DNA of 64,000 nt from JAYPWI01 sp964629575 (GTDB lineage: Bacteria > Actinomycetota > Acidimicrobiia > Acidimicrobiales > Poriferisodalaceae), in the NCBI GenBank assembly GCA_964629575.1, contig CAZVUM010000017.1:1-64000 (forward strand), given 5' to 3'. The notes under the pieces are model-generated. The model saw only the letters and a program-made list of their open reading frames with translations, made no database searches and was not told where the DNA came from. Shown here one piece after another: positions 34,658 through 42,995 of this stretch. The position numbers and the translations under genes are program-made. Each line of letters begins with the position of its first letter. Position 1 is the first letter of the stretch.

Positions 34658-35541
34658 TGTTGGGTTCCAGTCGGAAAGTAGAAGGTGGATTGGCCGACCT
34701 TGCGCGGCTCGTAGCCGGGGTCGATACCGTGCGTCGACTCGGACGTTCCGAGCATCAGACAGCCGTGCGGCTGCAGGACGGACGTTCTGATTCGCTGCAT
34801 GATGTCCCGCTTGGTCACGTCGGGGAAATAGATCAAGACGTTGCGGAGCAAGACGAGGTCGCAGCGCGGAATCTGCCGCCACTGTTCGAGCAGGTTGAGC
34901 TCCCGGACGTCGACCATGCGGGCCAGCTCGGGCTTGACCTTCCACTTGCGACCGACCTGGTCGAAGTACTTGACGGCACGGGCCGTCGACAGGCCGCGGT
35001 TGACCTCGAAGCGGGAGTACTCACCCGTCCGGGTGCGCTCGACCATCGCCGGAGACACGTCCGTCGAGATGATCTTGGTGAGGGGCGCAGCCTGCGGGAA
35101 GTGCTCGAGGATGAGCATCGCCAGGGAGTAGGACTCTTGTCCGCTCGAGCACGCGGCGTTCCAGATCGTCAGACCGCCTCGGCCCGGCCCCTCGAGAAGG
35201 GCGGGGAACACATGGGAAGCCAGCGACTCGAACGGGTGCTGGTCGCGGAAGAACGACGTCTCATTGGTGGTCATGGCGTCGATGACCGCATCGGTGGCGG
35301 CCTCATCGCGCCGGCGAACCCGCGCGACGAACGCAACCAGGTCGGCATCGCCGAACTCGCGAACCAGATGCTGCAGCCGGCTCTCGATGAGATAGGCCTT
35401 GCCCTCGAGGCGCACCCCGATCCGATCCGCGACGAGCTGTTCGACGAACTGAAGGTCGGCGGCGCCAAGGGCCGACTCCGTGGTGCCAGCGGCAGTCGTG
35501 CCAGCGGCCGTCGTGCCAGTGGGATGCGTCGGTGTGGTCAC
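34654..35541 (-). CDS. cheR: chemoreceptor methyltransferase CheR (cluster 1)
   Basis: A 295-residue SAM-dependent glutamate methyltransferase. The N-terminal helical domain has IDAMTTNETSFFRD. The SAM-binding IWNAACSSGQESYSLAML and ISTDVSPAMVERTRTGEYS follow, then CDLVLLRNVLIYF and LMLGTSEST. The GTG start at 35541 overlaps the CheB stop. The N-terminal tail carries a GTTAA-GTTAA-GTT peptide repeat encoded by 15-bp units (35483-35523). The receptors here lack the NWETF tether, so CheR should act without it. Confidence 0.93.
   Translation of the reverse strand: MTTPTHPTGTTAAGTTAAGTTESALGAADLQFVEQLVADRIGVRLEGKAYLIESRLQHLVREFGDADLVAFVARVRRRDEAATDAVIDAMTTNETSFFRDQHPFESLASHVFPALLEGPGRGGLTIWNAACSSGQESYSLAMLILEHFPQAAPLTKIISTDVSPAMVERTRTGEYSRFEVNRGLSTARAVKYFDQVGRKWKVKPELARMVDVRELNLLEQWRQIPRCDLVLLRNVLIYFPDVTKRDIMQRIRTSVLQPHGCLMLGTSESTHGIDPGYEPRKVGQSTFYFPTGTQQ
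35483..35523 (-). repeat. 15-bp tandem repeat in cheR
   Basis: Units of 15 bp on the plus strand (GTGCCAGCGGCAGTC, GTGCCAGCGGCCGTC and a partial third) encode the GTTAA peptide repeats near the CheR N-terminus. Being a multiple of three, copy-number change would only alter the length of a flexible tail. Confidence 0.6.
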
Positions 35542-36635
35542 GGCTTCTGCCCGAGCGTGGCCGAGAGGCGTCCCAGGGCCGACCGGGCGGTGATCTGAAG
35601 GATGCGGGGCCCGATGTTCTGGATGGGCAGCACTTCTGTCGCCGCCCCGAGCTCGGCCACGGCGCGGGGCATGCCGTACACGACACACGTCGCCTCGTCC
35701 TGGGCGATCACCGGCGCGTCGAGGCCGGCGAGCTCCTTGGACCCCAGCCCGCCGTCGCTTCCCATCCCGGTGAGAATGACCCCGAGGATGTTCGCGCCAT
35801 AGACCTTCGCAGCGGAGCTGAAGAGGACATCGACGGCTGGTCGACAGGAGTTGACAGGTGGTTCTTCGCTCAGCCGGATCTTGGCCGCGGCGCTCGAGCG
35901 GCCGTCGACGTGCATGTGCCGATCGCCTGGAGCGATGTAGCAGAACCCGGCCTCGGGAATCATGCCCTGGGTTGCTTCGACCACTGTGGAGTCGACCTTG
36001 CGGTTGAGACGCTCGGCGAGCGCTGCGGTGAAACGCGGCGGCATGTGCTGGACGACGAACAGCGGAACCTCGAGCGCCGGCGTGATGGCGCTGAGAACGG
36101 TCTCGAGTGCGACGGGTCCACCCGTCGAGCAGCCGAGCACCACCGCATCGACCCGAGAGGTGGCAACTGTCGACCGTACGCTGGGTTTCGGCGCGAACGG
36201 GCGAGCGTTGGCGGCCGGATGCCGCGACGACAAGAGGGCCCTGACCTTGGCGACCAGTTCGGTGCGCACGTGATCACGCGATTTCGCGAGACCCGTCGTC
36301 TGACCCGGCTTGGTCGCCCAGTCCGATGCACCCTTGGCCAGCGCGTCGACCGTGGCCGTCGCTCCGTGCTCGGTCAGAGTGGAGAACATCACCACCGGAA
36401 GCTTCGGCCACCGTGCGCGGAGCTCGACGAGAGTCGTGAGCCCGTCCATCACCGGCATCTCGATGTCGAGGACGACGAGGTCGGGGTCGAAGCGCTCGAT
36501 CTTCTGCAGGCCGATGCTCCCGTTGGCCGCTGTCGCGACGACTTCGAGGTCGGGCTCGTCGTTGAAGATGGAGCTCAGAAGGCCGCGAACGACAGCTGAG
36601 TCGTCGACGAGGAGAATCTTGGAGACGGCCGTCAC
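35538..36635 (-). CDS. cheB: protein-glutamate methylesterase CheB (cluster 1)
   Basis: A 365-residue response regulator with an output esterase that demethylates or deamidates chemoreceptors. The receiver domain (about 1-125) holds the phospho-acceptor in LVVLDIEMPVMDGL. The esterase domain (about 175-355) has the catalytic Ser in VVLGCSTGGPVALE, His in VVQHMPPRF and Asp in TGMGSDGGLGS. It overlaps cheY upstream and cheR downstream by 4 bp each. Confidence 0.94.
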   Translation of the reverse strand: MTAVSKILLVDDSAVVRGLLSSIFNDEPDLEVVATAANGSIGLQKIERFDPDLVVLDIEMPVMDGLTTLVELRARWPKLPVVMFSTLTEHGATATVDALAKGASDWATKPGQTTGLAKSRDHVRTELVAKVRALLSSRHPAANARPFAPKPSVRSTVATSRVDAVVLGCSTGGPVALETVLSAITPALEVPLFVVQHMPPRFTAALAERLNRKVDSTVVEATQGMIPEAGFCYIAPGDRHMHVDGRSSAAAKIRLSEEPPVNSCRPAVDVLFSSAAKVYGANILGVILTGMGSDGGLGSKELAGLDAPVIAQDEATCVVYGMPRAVAELGAATEVLPIQNIGPRILQITARSALGRLSATLGQKP

Positions 36636-37012
36636 TGGCTGACCGCCGTGTAGACCCCCATCACCGCGAGGCGCTCCTCGATCATCGCCGAATCAACCGG
36701 CTTGAAGAGGTATTCGTCGACCCCGGACAGGATCGCCCGAGCGACGCGACGGGGATCGGCCTCACTGCTGATCATGAGAAAGGGAATCTGGCGGAAGTTC
36801 TCGTCGGCCCGGACGGCCTTGGCCAGCTCCACCCCGTCCATCACGGGCATATTCCAGTCCGCGACGATCGCGTCCGGGGGATCGGCCGGATCCATCTGGT
36901 CGAGTGCGTCCTGACCATGCTCGGCTTCGATGACCTCGAAGCCCAGCTGGACCATGATGCGCCCGACGAGGCGGCGAGCGACTCGGGCGTCGTCGACGAC
37001 GAGGGCCTTCAT
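36632..37012 (-). CDS. cheY: chemotaxis response regulator CheY (cluster 1)
   Basis: A single-domain receiver of 126 residues. The acidic pocket is in ALVVDDARVARR, the phospho-Asp in DAIVADWNMPVMDGVEL, the switch Ser in FLMISSEAD and the Lys in LFKPVDSAM. CheY-P would bind the FliM N-terminal peptide seen at 24036 and be removed by CheX. It is coupled by 4-bp overlaps to cheW and cheB. Confidence 0.92.
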   Translation of the reverse strand: MKALVVDDARVARRLVGRIMVQLGFEVIEAEHGQDALDQMDPADPPDAIVADWNMPVMDGVELAKAVRADENFRQIPFLMISSEADPRRVARAILSGVDEYLFKPVDSAMIEERLAVMGVYTAVSQ

Positions 37013-37494
37013 GACGCCACCGCCTCGTTGCTCATCGCCGAGTGCAGAGCGACAATGCGCTCCACGTCGGGGACCAGCAACAGCTCCCCCGTGAGCTTGT
37101 ACGCGCCCATGATGAGTTCTTTGGCCACACCGGTCATCGTCTCCGGCGGCGACTCGTAGTCGCCTGGCTCGACGTCCAGGACGTCGTCGATGGAGTCGAC
37201 AACAAGGCTCACGACGTCGCCGGTGCTGCGAACGACGACGTGCACCGAACGTGCGGCATCGACGTCTTCGGAGCGCTCGACCTCGAGTCGCTCACCGAGA
37301 TCGATGGCAGTTGCAATACGTCCACGCAGGTTGATCAATCCGAGGATCGACTCCGCCGCGTGAGGCACCGTCGTGACTTCGAGGTTGTGCAGCACTTCTT
37401 GAACTCGCAGCACGTCGATGCCGAGCAAGAGTTGGCCGATGCGGAAGGTGCACAACTGAACGGTGTTGGTGGGGGCGGTTGCCACACTGCTCAT
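37009..37494 (-). CDS. cheW: chemotaxis adaptor CheW (cluster 1)
   Basis: A 161-residue beta-barrel adaptor linking receptors to CheA. Typical blocks are LCTFRIGQLLLGIDVLRVQE, ESILGLINLRGRIATAIDLG and GDVVSLVVDSIDDVLDV. The ATG at 37494 shares one base with the CheA stop (TGATG). The paralogue in cluster 2 is at 47345. Confidence 0.93.
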   Translation of the reverse strand: MSSVATAPTNTVQLCTFRIGQLLLGIDVLRVQEVLHNLEVTTVPHAAESILGLINLRGRIATAIDLGERLEVERSEDVDAARSVHVVVRSTGDVVSLVVDSIDDVLDVEPGDYESPPETMTGVAKELIMGAYKLTGELLLVPDVERIVALHSAMSNEAVAS

Positions 37495-39965
37495 CAACCC
37501 ACTCCAATCGGTTCGGCAGCCCGAAGGCCGCTGGACATGAAGATTCGATCCGGATCGACGACGTCGATGACCCGGCCCCCGACAACGGCTCGTGTCGCGT
37601 CGCTCTCCCCGTGTATCTCGGGATCCAGCACGATGTCGCTGATCTTCGCGACCGCGAGACCGGCGACGTCTGCTCCGTGGTTGCACACAATGACGCTCGT
37701 CCGGGTCTCGCCGTCGAGCACACCGTGGCTGAGACCGATGCTCGGCCCCACATCGACGAGGGCCATGATTCCGCCGCGGTACTGCACCACGGGACGCATG
37801 TCCGACTCTTCGATGATGTCCGGCGTGAAGTCCTCCAGACGCACCACCTGATTGAGGGGCAACCCGACGCTGGTGCCGTTGGCCAGCTCGACGATCAGGA
37901 GCGCCTGATCATCGTCGATCAGGGTCGTGTCCTCGCCATGGGACGCGAACTCGGCGTGGCCACCGACCGAGGTGATCCCCGAGACGCTCGCGAGACCGAG
38001 CACATCGAGGATGAGCGACACCCGACCGTCACCCATGATCGTCGCTCCGGAGAAGAGCTCGATGTCTTTGACCTGACGTCCGAGGGGCTTGACGACGATC
38101 TCTTCGGTGGCGTCGATCCTGTCGACGATGAGGCCGAACTGTCGATCGTCGGCTTGCAGCACGACGATGTTGACCGCGTCATCCTCACCCTCGAAGGGCT
38201 CGAGGCCGAGCTGATCGCGGAGATCCACGATCGGCAAGAGCCGTCCGCGGAGCCGATACACCGGCGCGCCGTGGACCGTTTCGATCCGGTTGGCGAGGTC
38301 GCCGGCTTCGAGTCGCACGAGTTCCTGGAGGCTCACCTGGGGAATGGCGTAGCGCTCGTCCTCGATGTTGATGATGAGCGCGGGGATGATGGCAAGGGTG
38401 AGCGGGATCTTGATCTTGAAGGTGGTCCCCGCCCCTGGCTCGGTTCTGATGTCGACCGAGCCGCCGATCCGCTCCACGTTGGTCTTCACGACGTCCATGC
38501 CGACGCCGCGTCCCGACACGTTGCTGACCTGCTGAGCCGTGGAGAATCCGGGCTGGAAGATCAGCTGGACGACCTCTTTGTCGCCCATGGCTTCGGCCAC
38601 CTCGTGGGAGACGACACCTTTCTCTACCGCCTTCTCGCGGATCTTGTCGGCGTCGATGCCGGCCCCGTCGTCGGTGATCTCGATGTTGACCTGACCGCCT
38701 TCGTGGTGAGCGCGGAGCAAGAGGACGCCTTCGGCGTCCTTGCCGATGCCCTCTCGGATCTCGGGGGTCTCGATGCCGTGGTCCACGGTGTTGCGAACGA
38801 TGTGGGTCAACGGGTCTTTGATCGCCTCGATGATTCCCTTGTCGAGCTCGGTGTCCTTGCCCTCCATCTCCAAGCGGATCTGCTTGTCGAACTGCCGGGC
38901 CAGGTCCCGAACGACGCGAGGCAGCTTGGACCAGACGTTGCCGATGGGCTGCATGCGCGTCTTCATCACGCCTTCCTGCAGCTCACTCGTGATGTGGTTG
39001 AGGCGCTGCGCTGTTGTCAGCATCGCCTTCTCGTCGGTGCCCTCTGTGAGCTGAAGCAGCTGGTTGCGGGCGAGCACCAGCTCGCCGACCAGGTTCATCA
39101 GGCGGTCGAGAAGCCCCACATCGACCCGAATCGTCGAGTCGGAGCTGCTGGCCCTCTGCTTCGTGGCGGCCTTCTCCACGTCTGCGCTGGCGGCGCGTCC
39201 GTCTTCGACGAGGATCTCGCCGATCTTGCGGGAGTCGCCCATGCCCTGTTCGACCGCAGCGATCTCGACGTCTGTGCGTTCGGCGGAACCGTCGTCCACC
39301 AAGATGTCGCCGATCCGATCGGGATCGCTGCTTGCCGCTGGCGCTGCGGGAACAGCCTCTTCGCTCGGTGCACCTGCTTCCCGCGGCGGGGCTTCTGGCG
39401 ACGTGGCCTCGGGCTGCACTGTCTCGGGAACTGCGGTCTCGGGCTGCACTGTCTCGGGCTCTGAAGCTTCGGGCTCTGCAGCTGCTTCGGCGTCGTCGAC
39501 CGTGTCGACCGACGGGGATTCGTCAACCGATGTCGCCTCCTCTGCGGACACCTGCTCGGCATCGGCAGCCGGCGCGGCCTCGTTAGAGGCAAGTCGCTCC
39601 AGCTCGGCGATCAGCGCGGTGTGATCGTGCTCGCCCTCGGCGCCTGTCTCGTCGATCGTGTCGAGAATGCTGCGAATGGCGTCGACGGTGCCGAGAAGCG
39701 CATCGGCGATCTCGTCATCCATCTCCAGAACGGCGTCTCGAAGCAAGCTCAGGAGGTTCTCGCCGCGGTGGGCGACGATCTCGAGCTGCGAGAACCCGAG
39801 GAACCCACAGCTGCCCTTGATGGTGTGCAGGATGCGGAAGGCTTCGGTCAGGACCTCTCGGTCATCTGGACGTTCCTCGAGTGTCACCAGGTTCTGGTCG
39901 AGCCGATCGAGCCCTTCCTGGCACTCGACGAGGAATTCGCCGATGATCTCGTCGTCTTCGTCCAC
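37494..39965 (-). CDS. cheA: chemotaxis histidine kinase CheA with two CheW-like domains (cluster 1)
   Basis: An 823-residue kinase. The P1 Hpt domain has phospho-His47 (ILHTIKGSCGF). An acidic ETVQPE-rich linker follows, then two 30-residue-spaced copies of (R/K)IG(D/E)ILV(D/E)DG at about 217 and 247, in place of a clear P2 domain. P3 dimerisation starts at about 277 (IRVDVGLLDRLMNLVGEL). P4 ATPase has HIVRNTVDHGIETPE and ITDDGAGIDADKI. P5 (about 540-680) is followed by a second CheW-like domain up to about 815. The tandem P5 is also seen in cluster 2. Confidence 0.94.
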   Translation of the reverse strand: MDEDDEIIGEFLVECQEGLDRLDQNLVTLEERPDDREVLTEAFRILHTIKGSCGFLGFSQLEIVAHRGENLLSLLRDAVLEMDDEIADALLGTVDAIRSILDTIDETGAEGEHDHTALIAELERLASNEAAPAADAEQVSAEEATSVDESPSVDTVDDAEAAAEPEASEPETVQPETAVPETVQPEATSPEAPPREAGAPSEEAVPAAPAASSDPDRIGDILVDDGSAERTDVEIAAVEQGMGDSRKIGEILVEDGRAASADVEKAATKQRASSSDSTIRVDVGLLDRLMNLVGELVLARNQLLQLTEGTDEKAMLTTAQRLNHITSELQEGVMKTRMQPIGNVWSKLPRVVRDLARQFDKQIRLEMEGKDTELDKGIIEAIKDPLTHIVRNTVDHGIETPEIREGIGKDAEGVLLLRAHHEGGQVNIEITDDGAGIDADKIREKAVEKGVVSHEVAEAMGDKEVVQLIFQPGFSTAQQVSNVSGRGVGMDVVKTNVERIGGSVDIRTEPGAGTTFKIKIPLTLAIIPALIINIEDERYAIPQVSLQELVRLEAGDLANRIETVHGAPVYRLRGRLLPIVDLRDQLGLEPFEGEDDAVNIVVLQADDRQFGLIVDRIDATEEIVVKPLGRQVKDIELFSGATIMGDGRVSLILDVLGLASVSGITSVGGHAEFASHGEDTTLIDDDQALLIVELANGTSVGLPLNQVVRLEDFTPDIIEESDMRPVVQYRGGIMALVDVGPSIGLSHGVLDGETRTSVIVCNHGADVAGLAVAKISDIVLDPEIHGESDATRAVVGGRVIDVVDPDRIFMSSGLRAAEPIGVG

Positions 39966-40021
39966 GTCAGGACCCCTTCGTTCGGGTTGCTCTGTTCATC
40001 TGGCCACAGCTCCAGAGCGAC

Positions 40022-42136
40022 CTATCGGTACTCGTCGACGAGCTCGTTGAGCTCGGACGCCATCCGCGACATCTCCTCTGCGGAGCGTCGCGTGTCATCT
40101 GTCGATTGGCGTGTGCTGTCAGCGGCAGTCGCGACCTCGGTGATGCTGGTCGCGATCTCCTGGGTGCCGGTCGCGGCGTCCTCGATGCTGCGACCGATTT
40201 CGGCCGTGGTCACACTCTGCTCTTCGACCGCCGAAGCGATGGACGAGATCTCGTTGATCCGGTCGATCGTTTCGCCAATCTGCTCGTTGGCCTGGACCGC
40301 ACCGACCATGTCCTCCTGGATGGCCTGAATGCGCAGGGCGATCTCCTCGGTCGCAGTGCCGGTCTGATTGGCCAGTTCCTTCACCTCGGTGGCCACGACG
40401 GCGAAGCCCTTGCCGGCCTCACCGGCCCGGGCCGCCTCGATGGTGGCGTTGAGGGCCAATAGATTGGTCTGCTCGGCGATCGAGTTGATGACGCCGATCA
40501 CGGTGCCGATCTCCTCGCTCGACTGTCCGAGCTTCTGAATGGTGTCGGAGGTGAGACGGGCGGTGCCCACGGCCTCGCTCGCCACGTTGGAGGCCTCGGT
40601 CGCGCTCGCCGCGACCTCGCGAATTGTGGCGTTCATCTCTTCGATCGCTGCCGCGACGGTCGCGACGCTGGAAGAGACCTCGTCACCGCTGGCCGACGCA
40701 GACGACGCCTGCTGAGAGGTCTGTTCGGCGCTGCTGCCCATCGTGGCCGACACGGTCGACAGCTCCTCGGCTGCGCCGGCGAGCTGCTGGGACGACCCAC
40801 GGAGCTGATCCACCATGTCGCGCAGCGAACCGATCATCGTCGAGACGGCATCTCCGAGCTGGCCGGGTGTGTGCTGGTCGAGATCGTCGGCGGTCAGGTC
40901 CTTCTCCGCGATCAGCTGAGCCTGGGTCCCGACCATCTTGAGCATCGTCGACATCTCGTTGAACGAAGAGGCCAGATCCCCGATCTCGTCCTCGCGTTCG
41001 ATGTCGAGCTTCTCGACCGACAGGTCGCCCTCGGCGATCTTGCTCGCCTGGGCGGCAACCAGAGCGACCGGCTTGGCGATACCGCGTGCGAGGTAGTAGC
41101 CGATCGCAGCGATGGCGACGATCATCACGATCGCAACCAGCACGATTCCGTTGCGGAGATCGGCCGCGGCAGCTGTGGCCTCACTCACGTCCTGACGGAC
41201 GAGGATGCCCCAGCCATAGCCCTCGAAACCAAGGGCGCCATCGCTCTTGGCGTAGCCGTTGAGCTGCTCGACGCCTCGACGGGCGTGGACTTCTTGGACG
41301 ACACCGTGACCGCTGTCCACGGCACGTGCCGCGGCCTCGATCCCGACGTCGATGAGGTTGAGGCTGAGGATCGCGTCGGGGCTCACGTCGTCGATGACCA
41401 CGCCATCGCTGCGAAGCACCTGGGTCTCGACCGTGGAGACCCCTGTATCACGGAGCTCGTCCTTGACGCTGTTCATGATGTCCGTGACGACGCGGTCGAA
41501 GCTGGCCTGGTTGTGCCAGATGGCGACCATCTGGCCGTCGCTGTCGAAGATCGGCGCCGTGAACGGCAGCGTCAGAAGAGCCTCGCCGTACACGTCTCGG
41601 ACCAGATCGTTGCGCTCGACGTCGGTGTAGTAGGTGCCGCCGGCGGGCGTGTTGCCTCCAGCGACGATCCGGAACCACTCTTGGCTCGACACGTCGGTGC
41701 CGACCAGGCGGCCCGTGTTGAGCGTCTCACCACCGCCGTCGATCGAGTTGGCCGTCAACACGGTGCCCTCGAGATCCACGATGAGCATCAGGTCGTAGAT
41801 GCCGTAGGTGGCGGTCAGGAAGTCGACGATCTCCTGGCGCTCCTGCACCGTGCCGAGCGCCTTGGGGTTGGCCGCGAACGCCTGAACGTCGCCGTAGCGT
41901 TCGAAGAGATTTCGATCCGAAAGATCGGCAGCTTCGATGGCTGCGACCTCGAGCCGCTGGCCCGCCGCTTCAGTCAGAGACGACTGAGCTCGACTCGTCG
42001 AGTACCACCCGACGACGGCCAGGGGCACGATCCCGATTGCGAGGAACGACAAGACCAACTTGCCGTTCAGTCGTCGCGGTCGAAACCTGCCCAGGGTCTC
42101 GACGAACTTGCTTCGGCCGGATGCAGATTCCTGCAT
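40022..42136 (-). CDS. methyl-accepting chemotaxis protein, dCache type (cluster 1)
   Basis: A 704-residue transmembrane receptor. Helix 1 is LVLSFLAIGIVPLAVVGWYS. A periplasmic dCache-like sensor follows (about 50-315), with FERYGDVQAFAANPKALGT, IYDLMLIVDLEGTVLTAN and NTPAGGTYYTD. After the second helix (about 325-347), HAMP is IAEGDLSVEKLDIEREDEIG. The signalling hairpin is EQTNLLALNATIEAARAGEA with GKGFAVVATEVKELA. There is no NWETF tail. The start at 42136 follows AGAGGA. It is paralogous to the receptor at 42996; the ligand is unknown. Confidence 0.93.
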   Translation of the reverse strand: MQESASGRSKFVETLGRFRPRRLNGKLVLSFLAIGIVPLAVVGWYSTSRAQSSLTEAAGQRLEVAAIEAADLSDRNLFERYGDVQAFAANPKALGTVQERQEIVDFLTATYGIYDLMLIVDLEGTVLTANSIDGGGETLNTGRLVGTDVSSQEWFRIVAGGNTPAGGTYYTDVERNDLVRDVYGEALLTLPFTAPIFDSDGQMVAIWHNQASFDRVVTDIMNSVKDELRDTGVSTVETQVLRSDGVVIDDVSPDAILSLNLIDVGIEAAARAVDSGHGVVQEVHARRGVEQLNGYAKSDGALGFEGYGWGILVRQDVSEATAAAADLRNGIVLVAIVMIVAIAAIGYYLARGIAKPVALVAAQASKIAEGDLSVEKLDIEREDEIGDLASSFNEMSTMLKMVGTQAQLIAEKDLTADDLDQHTPGQLGDAVSTMIGSLRDMVDQLRGSSQQLAGAAEELSTVSATMGSSAEQTSQQASSASASGDEVSSSVATVAAAIEEMNATIREVAASATEASNVASEAVGTARLTSDTIQKLGQSSEEIGTVIGVINSIAEQTNLLALNATIEAARAGEAGKGFAVVATEVKELANQTGTATEEIALRIQAIQEDMVGAVQANEQIGETIDRINEISSIASAVEEQSVTTAEIGRSIEDAATGTQEIATSITEVATAADSTRQSTDDTRRSAEEMSRMASELNELVDEYR

Positions 42137-42242
42137 GGGGTCGGTCCTCTCGGTTGTCCCGACCACCCCAGGGCCGGGAGCTCTGCACACACGGGCGACA
42201 ACGTCGCCTTCGCACGTGCCCTTCGGCCGACCAGTGGTCGAG

Positions 42243-42812
42243 TTAAGGGAGAGGCTGCTGTTCGGGAAGCTCGGCGGTGCGGAAGGCGCACTGAAAGCGG
42301 CACACCGTACGGCCGTCTTCTTCGCCGTCCTGGCGATCCACGATCAGCTCCGTGCCGTAGTGCGCTGCAACCCCGGCGATCATTCCCTCGGCGAGATCCG
42401 GAAGTCCACGAAAGGAGGAGTATTCGATCATCGCTCGACCGTCGCCGAGGTCCTCGGTCTGAAACCGGGGCGGCTCGGCGCCCTCGTACATGCTGAGGAC
42501 TTCCCAGTGGATCGTGTCGTCGAGCGTGGCGAAGAACTCGATCGGCCCAGGGTGGGCATCGAAGTACGCGCTGTAGGACGCGGCCATGTGCGGGATGATG
42601 CGCTCGCCGGTCCAGCGAAGAACTTGCGCCGGGGTGAGGCCCAACGCCTCCGATGCAGCACCGACGATCGCGAGGAGCTCCGCGTCATCGTGGTCCCCGG
42701 TGTTCTCGTAGCGGCCACCCGCGTTGGCAGCTTCGAGGAGAGCAGTCCAGGTCTCGGCGCCAAACTCCTCGGTCACCGCGAGCTCGACGAGATTGAAGAC
42801 GATGCCTTTCAT
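42243..42812 (-). CDS. hnoX: H-NOX (HNOB) heme gas sensor
   Basis: A 189-residue heme nitric-oxide/oxygen-binding protein opening MKGIVFNLVELAV. The proximal heme ligand is His102 (DDTIHWEV), and the heme-propionate motif YxSxR is Y131-S133-R135 (YSSFR); both match the numbering of Tt H-NOX. PP at 114-115 also fits. Position 140, Tyr in O2-binding members, is Leu, and positions 9 and 74 (Trp and Asn in Tt) are Val and Pro. The pocket is therefore apolar, as in NO-selective sensors (inference). It heads the operon H-NOX, MCP, cheA onward, so NO-controlled motility is likely. Confidence 0.9.
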   Translation of the reverse strand: MKGIVFNLVELAVTEEFGAETWTALLEAANAGGRYENTGDHDDAELLAIVGAASEALGLTPAQVLRWTGERIIPHMAASYSAYFDAHPGPIEFFATLDDTIHWEVLSMYEGAEPPRFQTEDLGDGRAMIEYSSFRGLPDLAEGMIAGVAAHYGTELIVDRQDGEEDGRTVCRFQCAFRTAELPEQQPLP

Positions 42813-42840
42813 GTGCGGCACTGTCGGCGGCAGTCCGCAC
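42813..42840 (-). promoter_or_regulatory. mRNA hairpin abutting the H-NOX start codon
   Basis: On the minus strand GTGCGG-ACTG pairs with CAGT-(g)-CCGCAC: a 10-bp stem with one bulge and a 7-nt loop, ending on the base just before the ATG. No Shine-Dalgarno sequence is visible. It may gate H-NOX translation; alternatively transcription starts near the ATG and the hairpin is DNA-level only. Confidence 0.45.
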
Positions 42841-42954
42841 CACTGAAGCACAGTGACAGAACTCGTAGGGCTGTGCGGATTTTCACCAGTATCGAGGATT
42901 CGACCGTGCGATTGCCTTAACACGAAATCGGATTCACCGACGGGACCACAGACA

Positions 42955-42975
42955 ACTCGGCAGTCTCCGCCGAGT
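42955..42975 (+). promoter_or_regulatory. 5' UTR hairpin before the cluster 2 receptor
   Basis: ACTCGGC, seven bases, GCCGAGT: a perfect 7-bp inverted repeat ending 20 bp before the MCP start at 42996, in the 183-bp divergent promoter region shared with H-NOX. It may be a regulator site or an mRNA hairpin. Confidence 0.35.
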
Positions 42976-42995
42976 CTCCCCCGGAGTGTGAAGCA

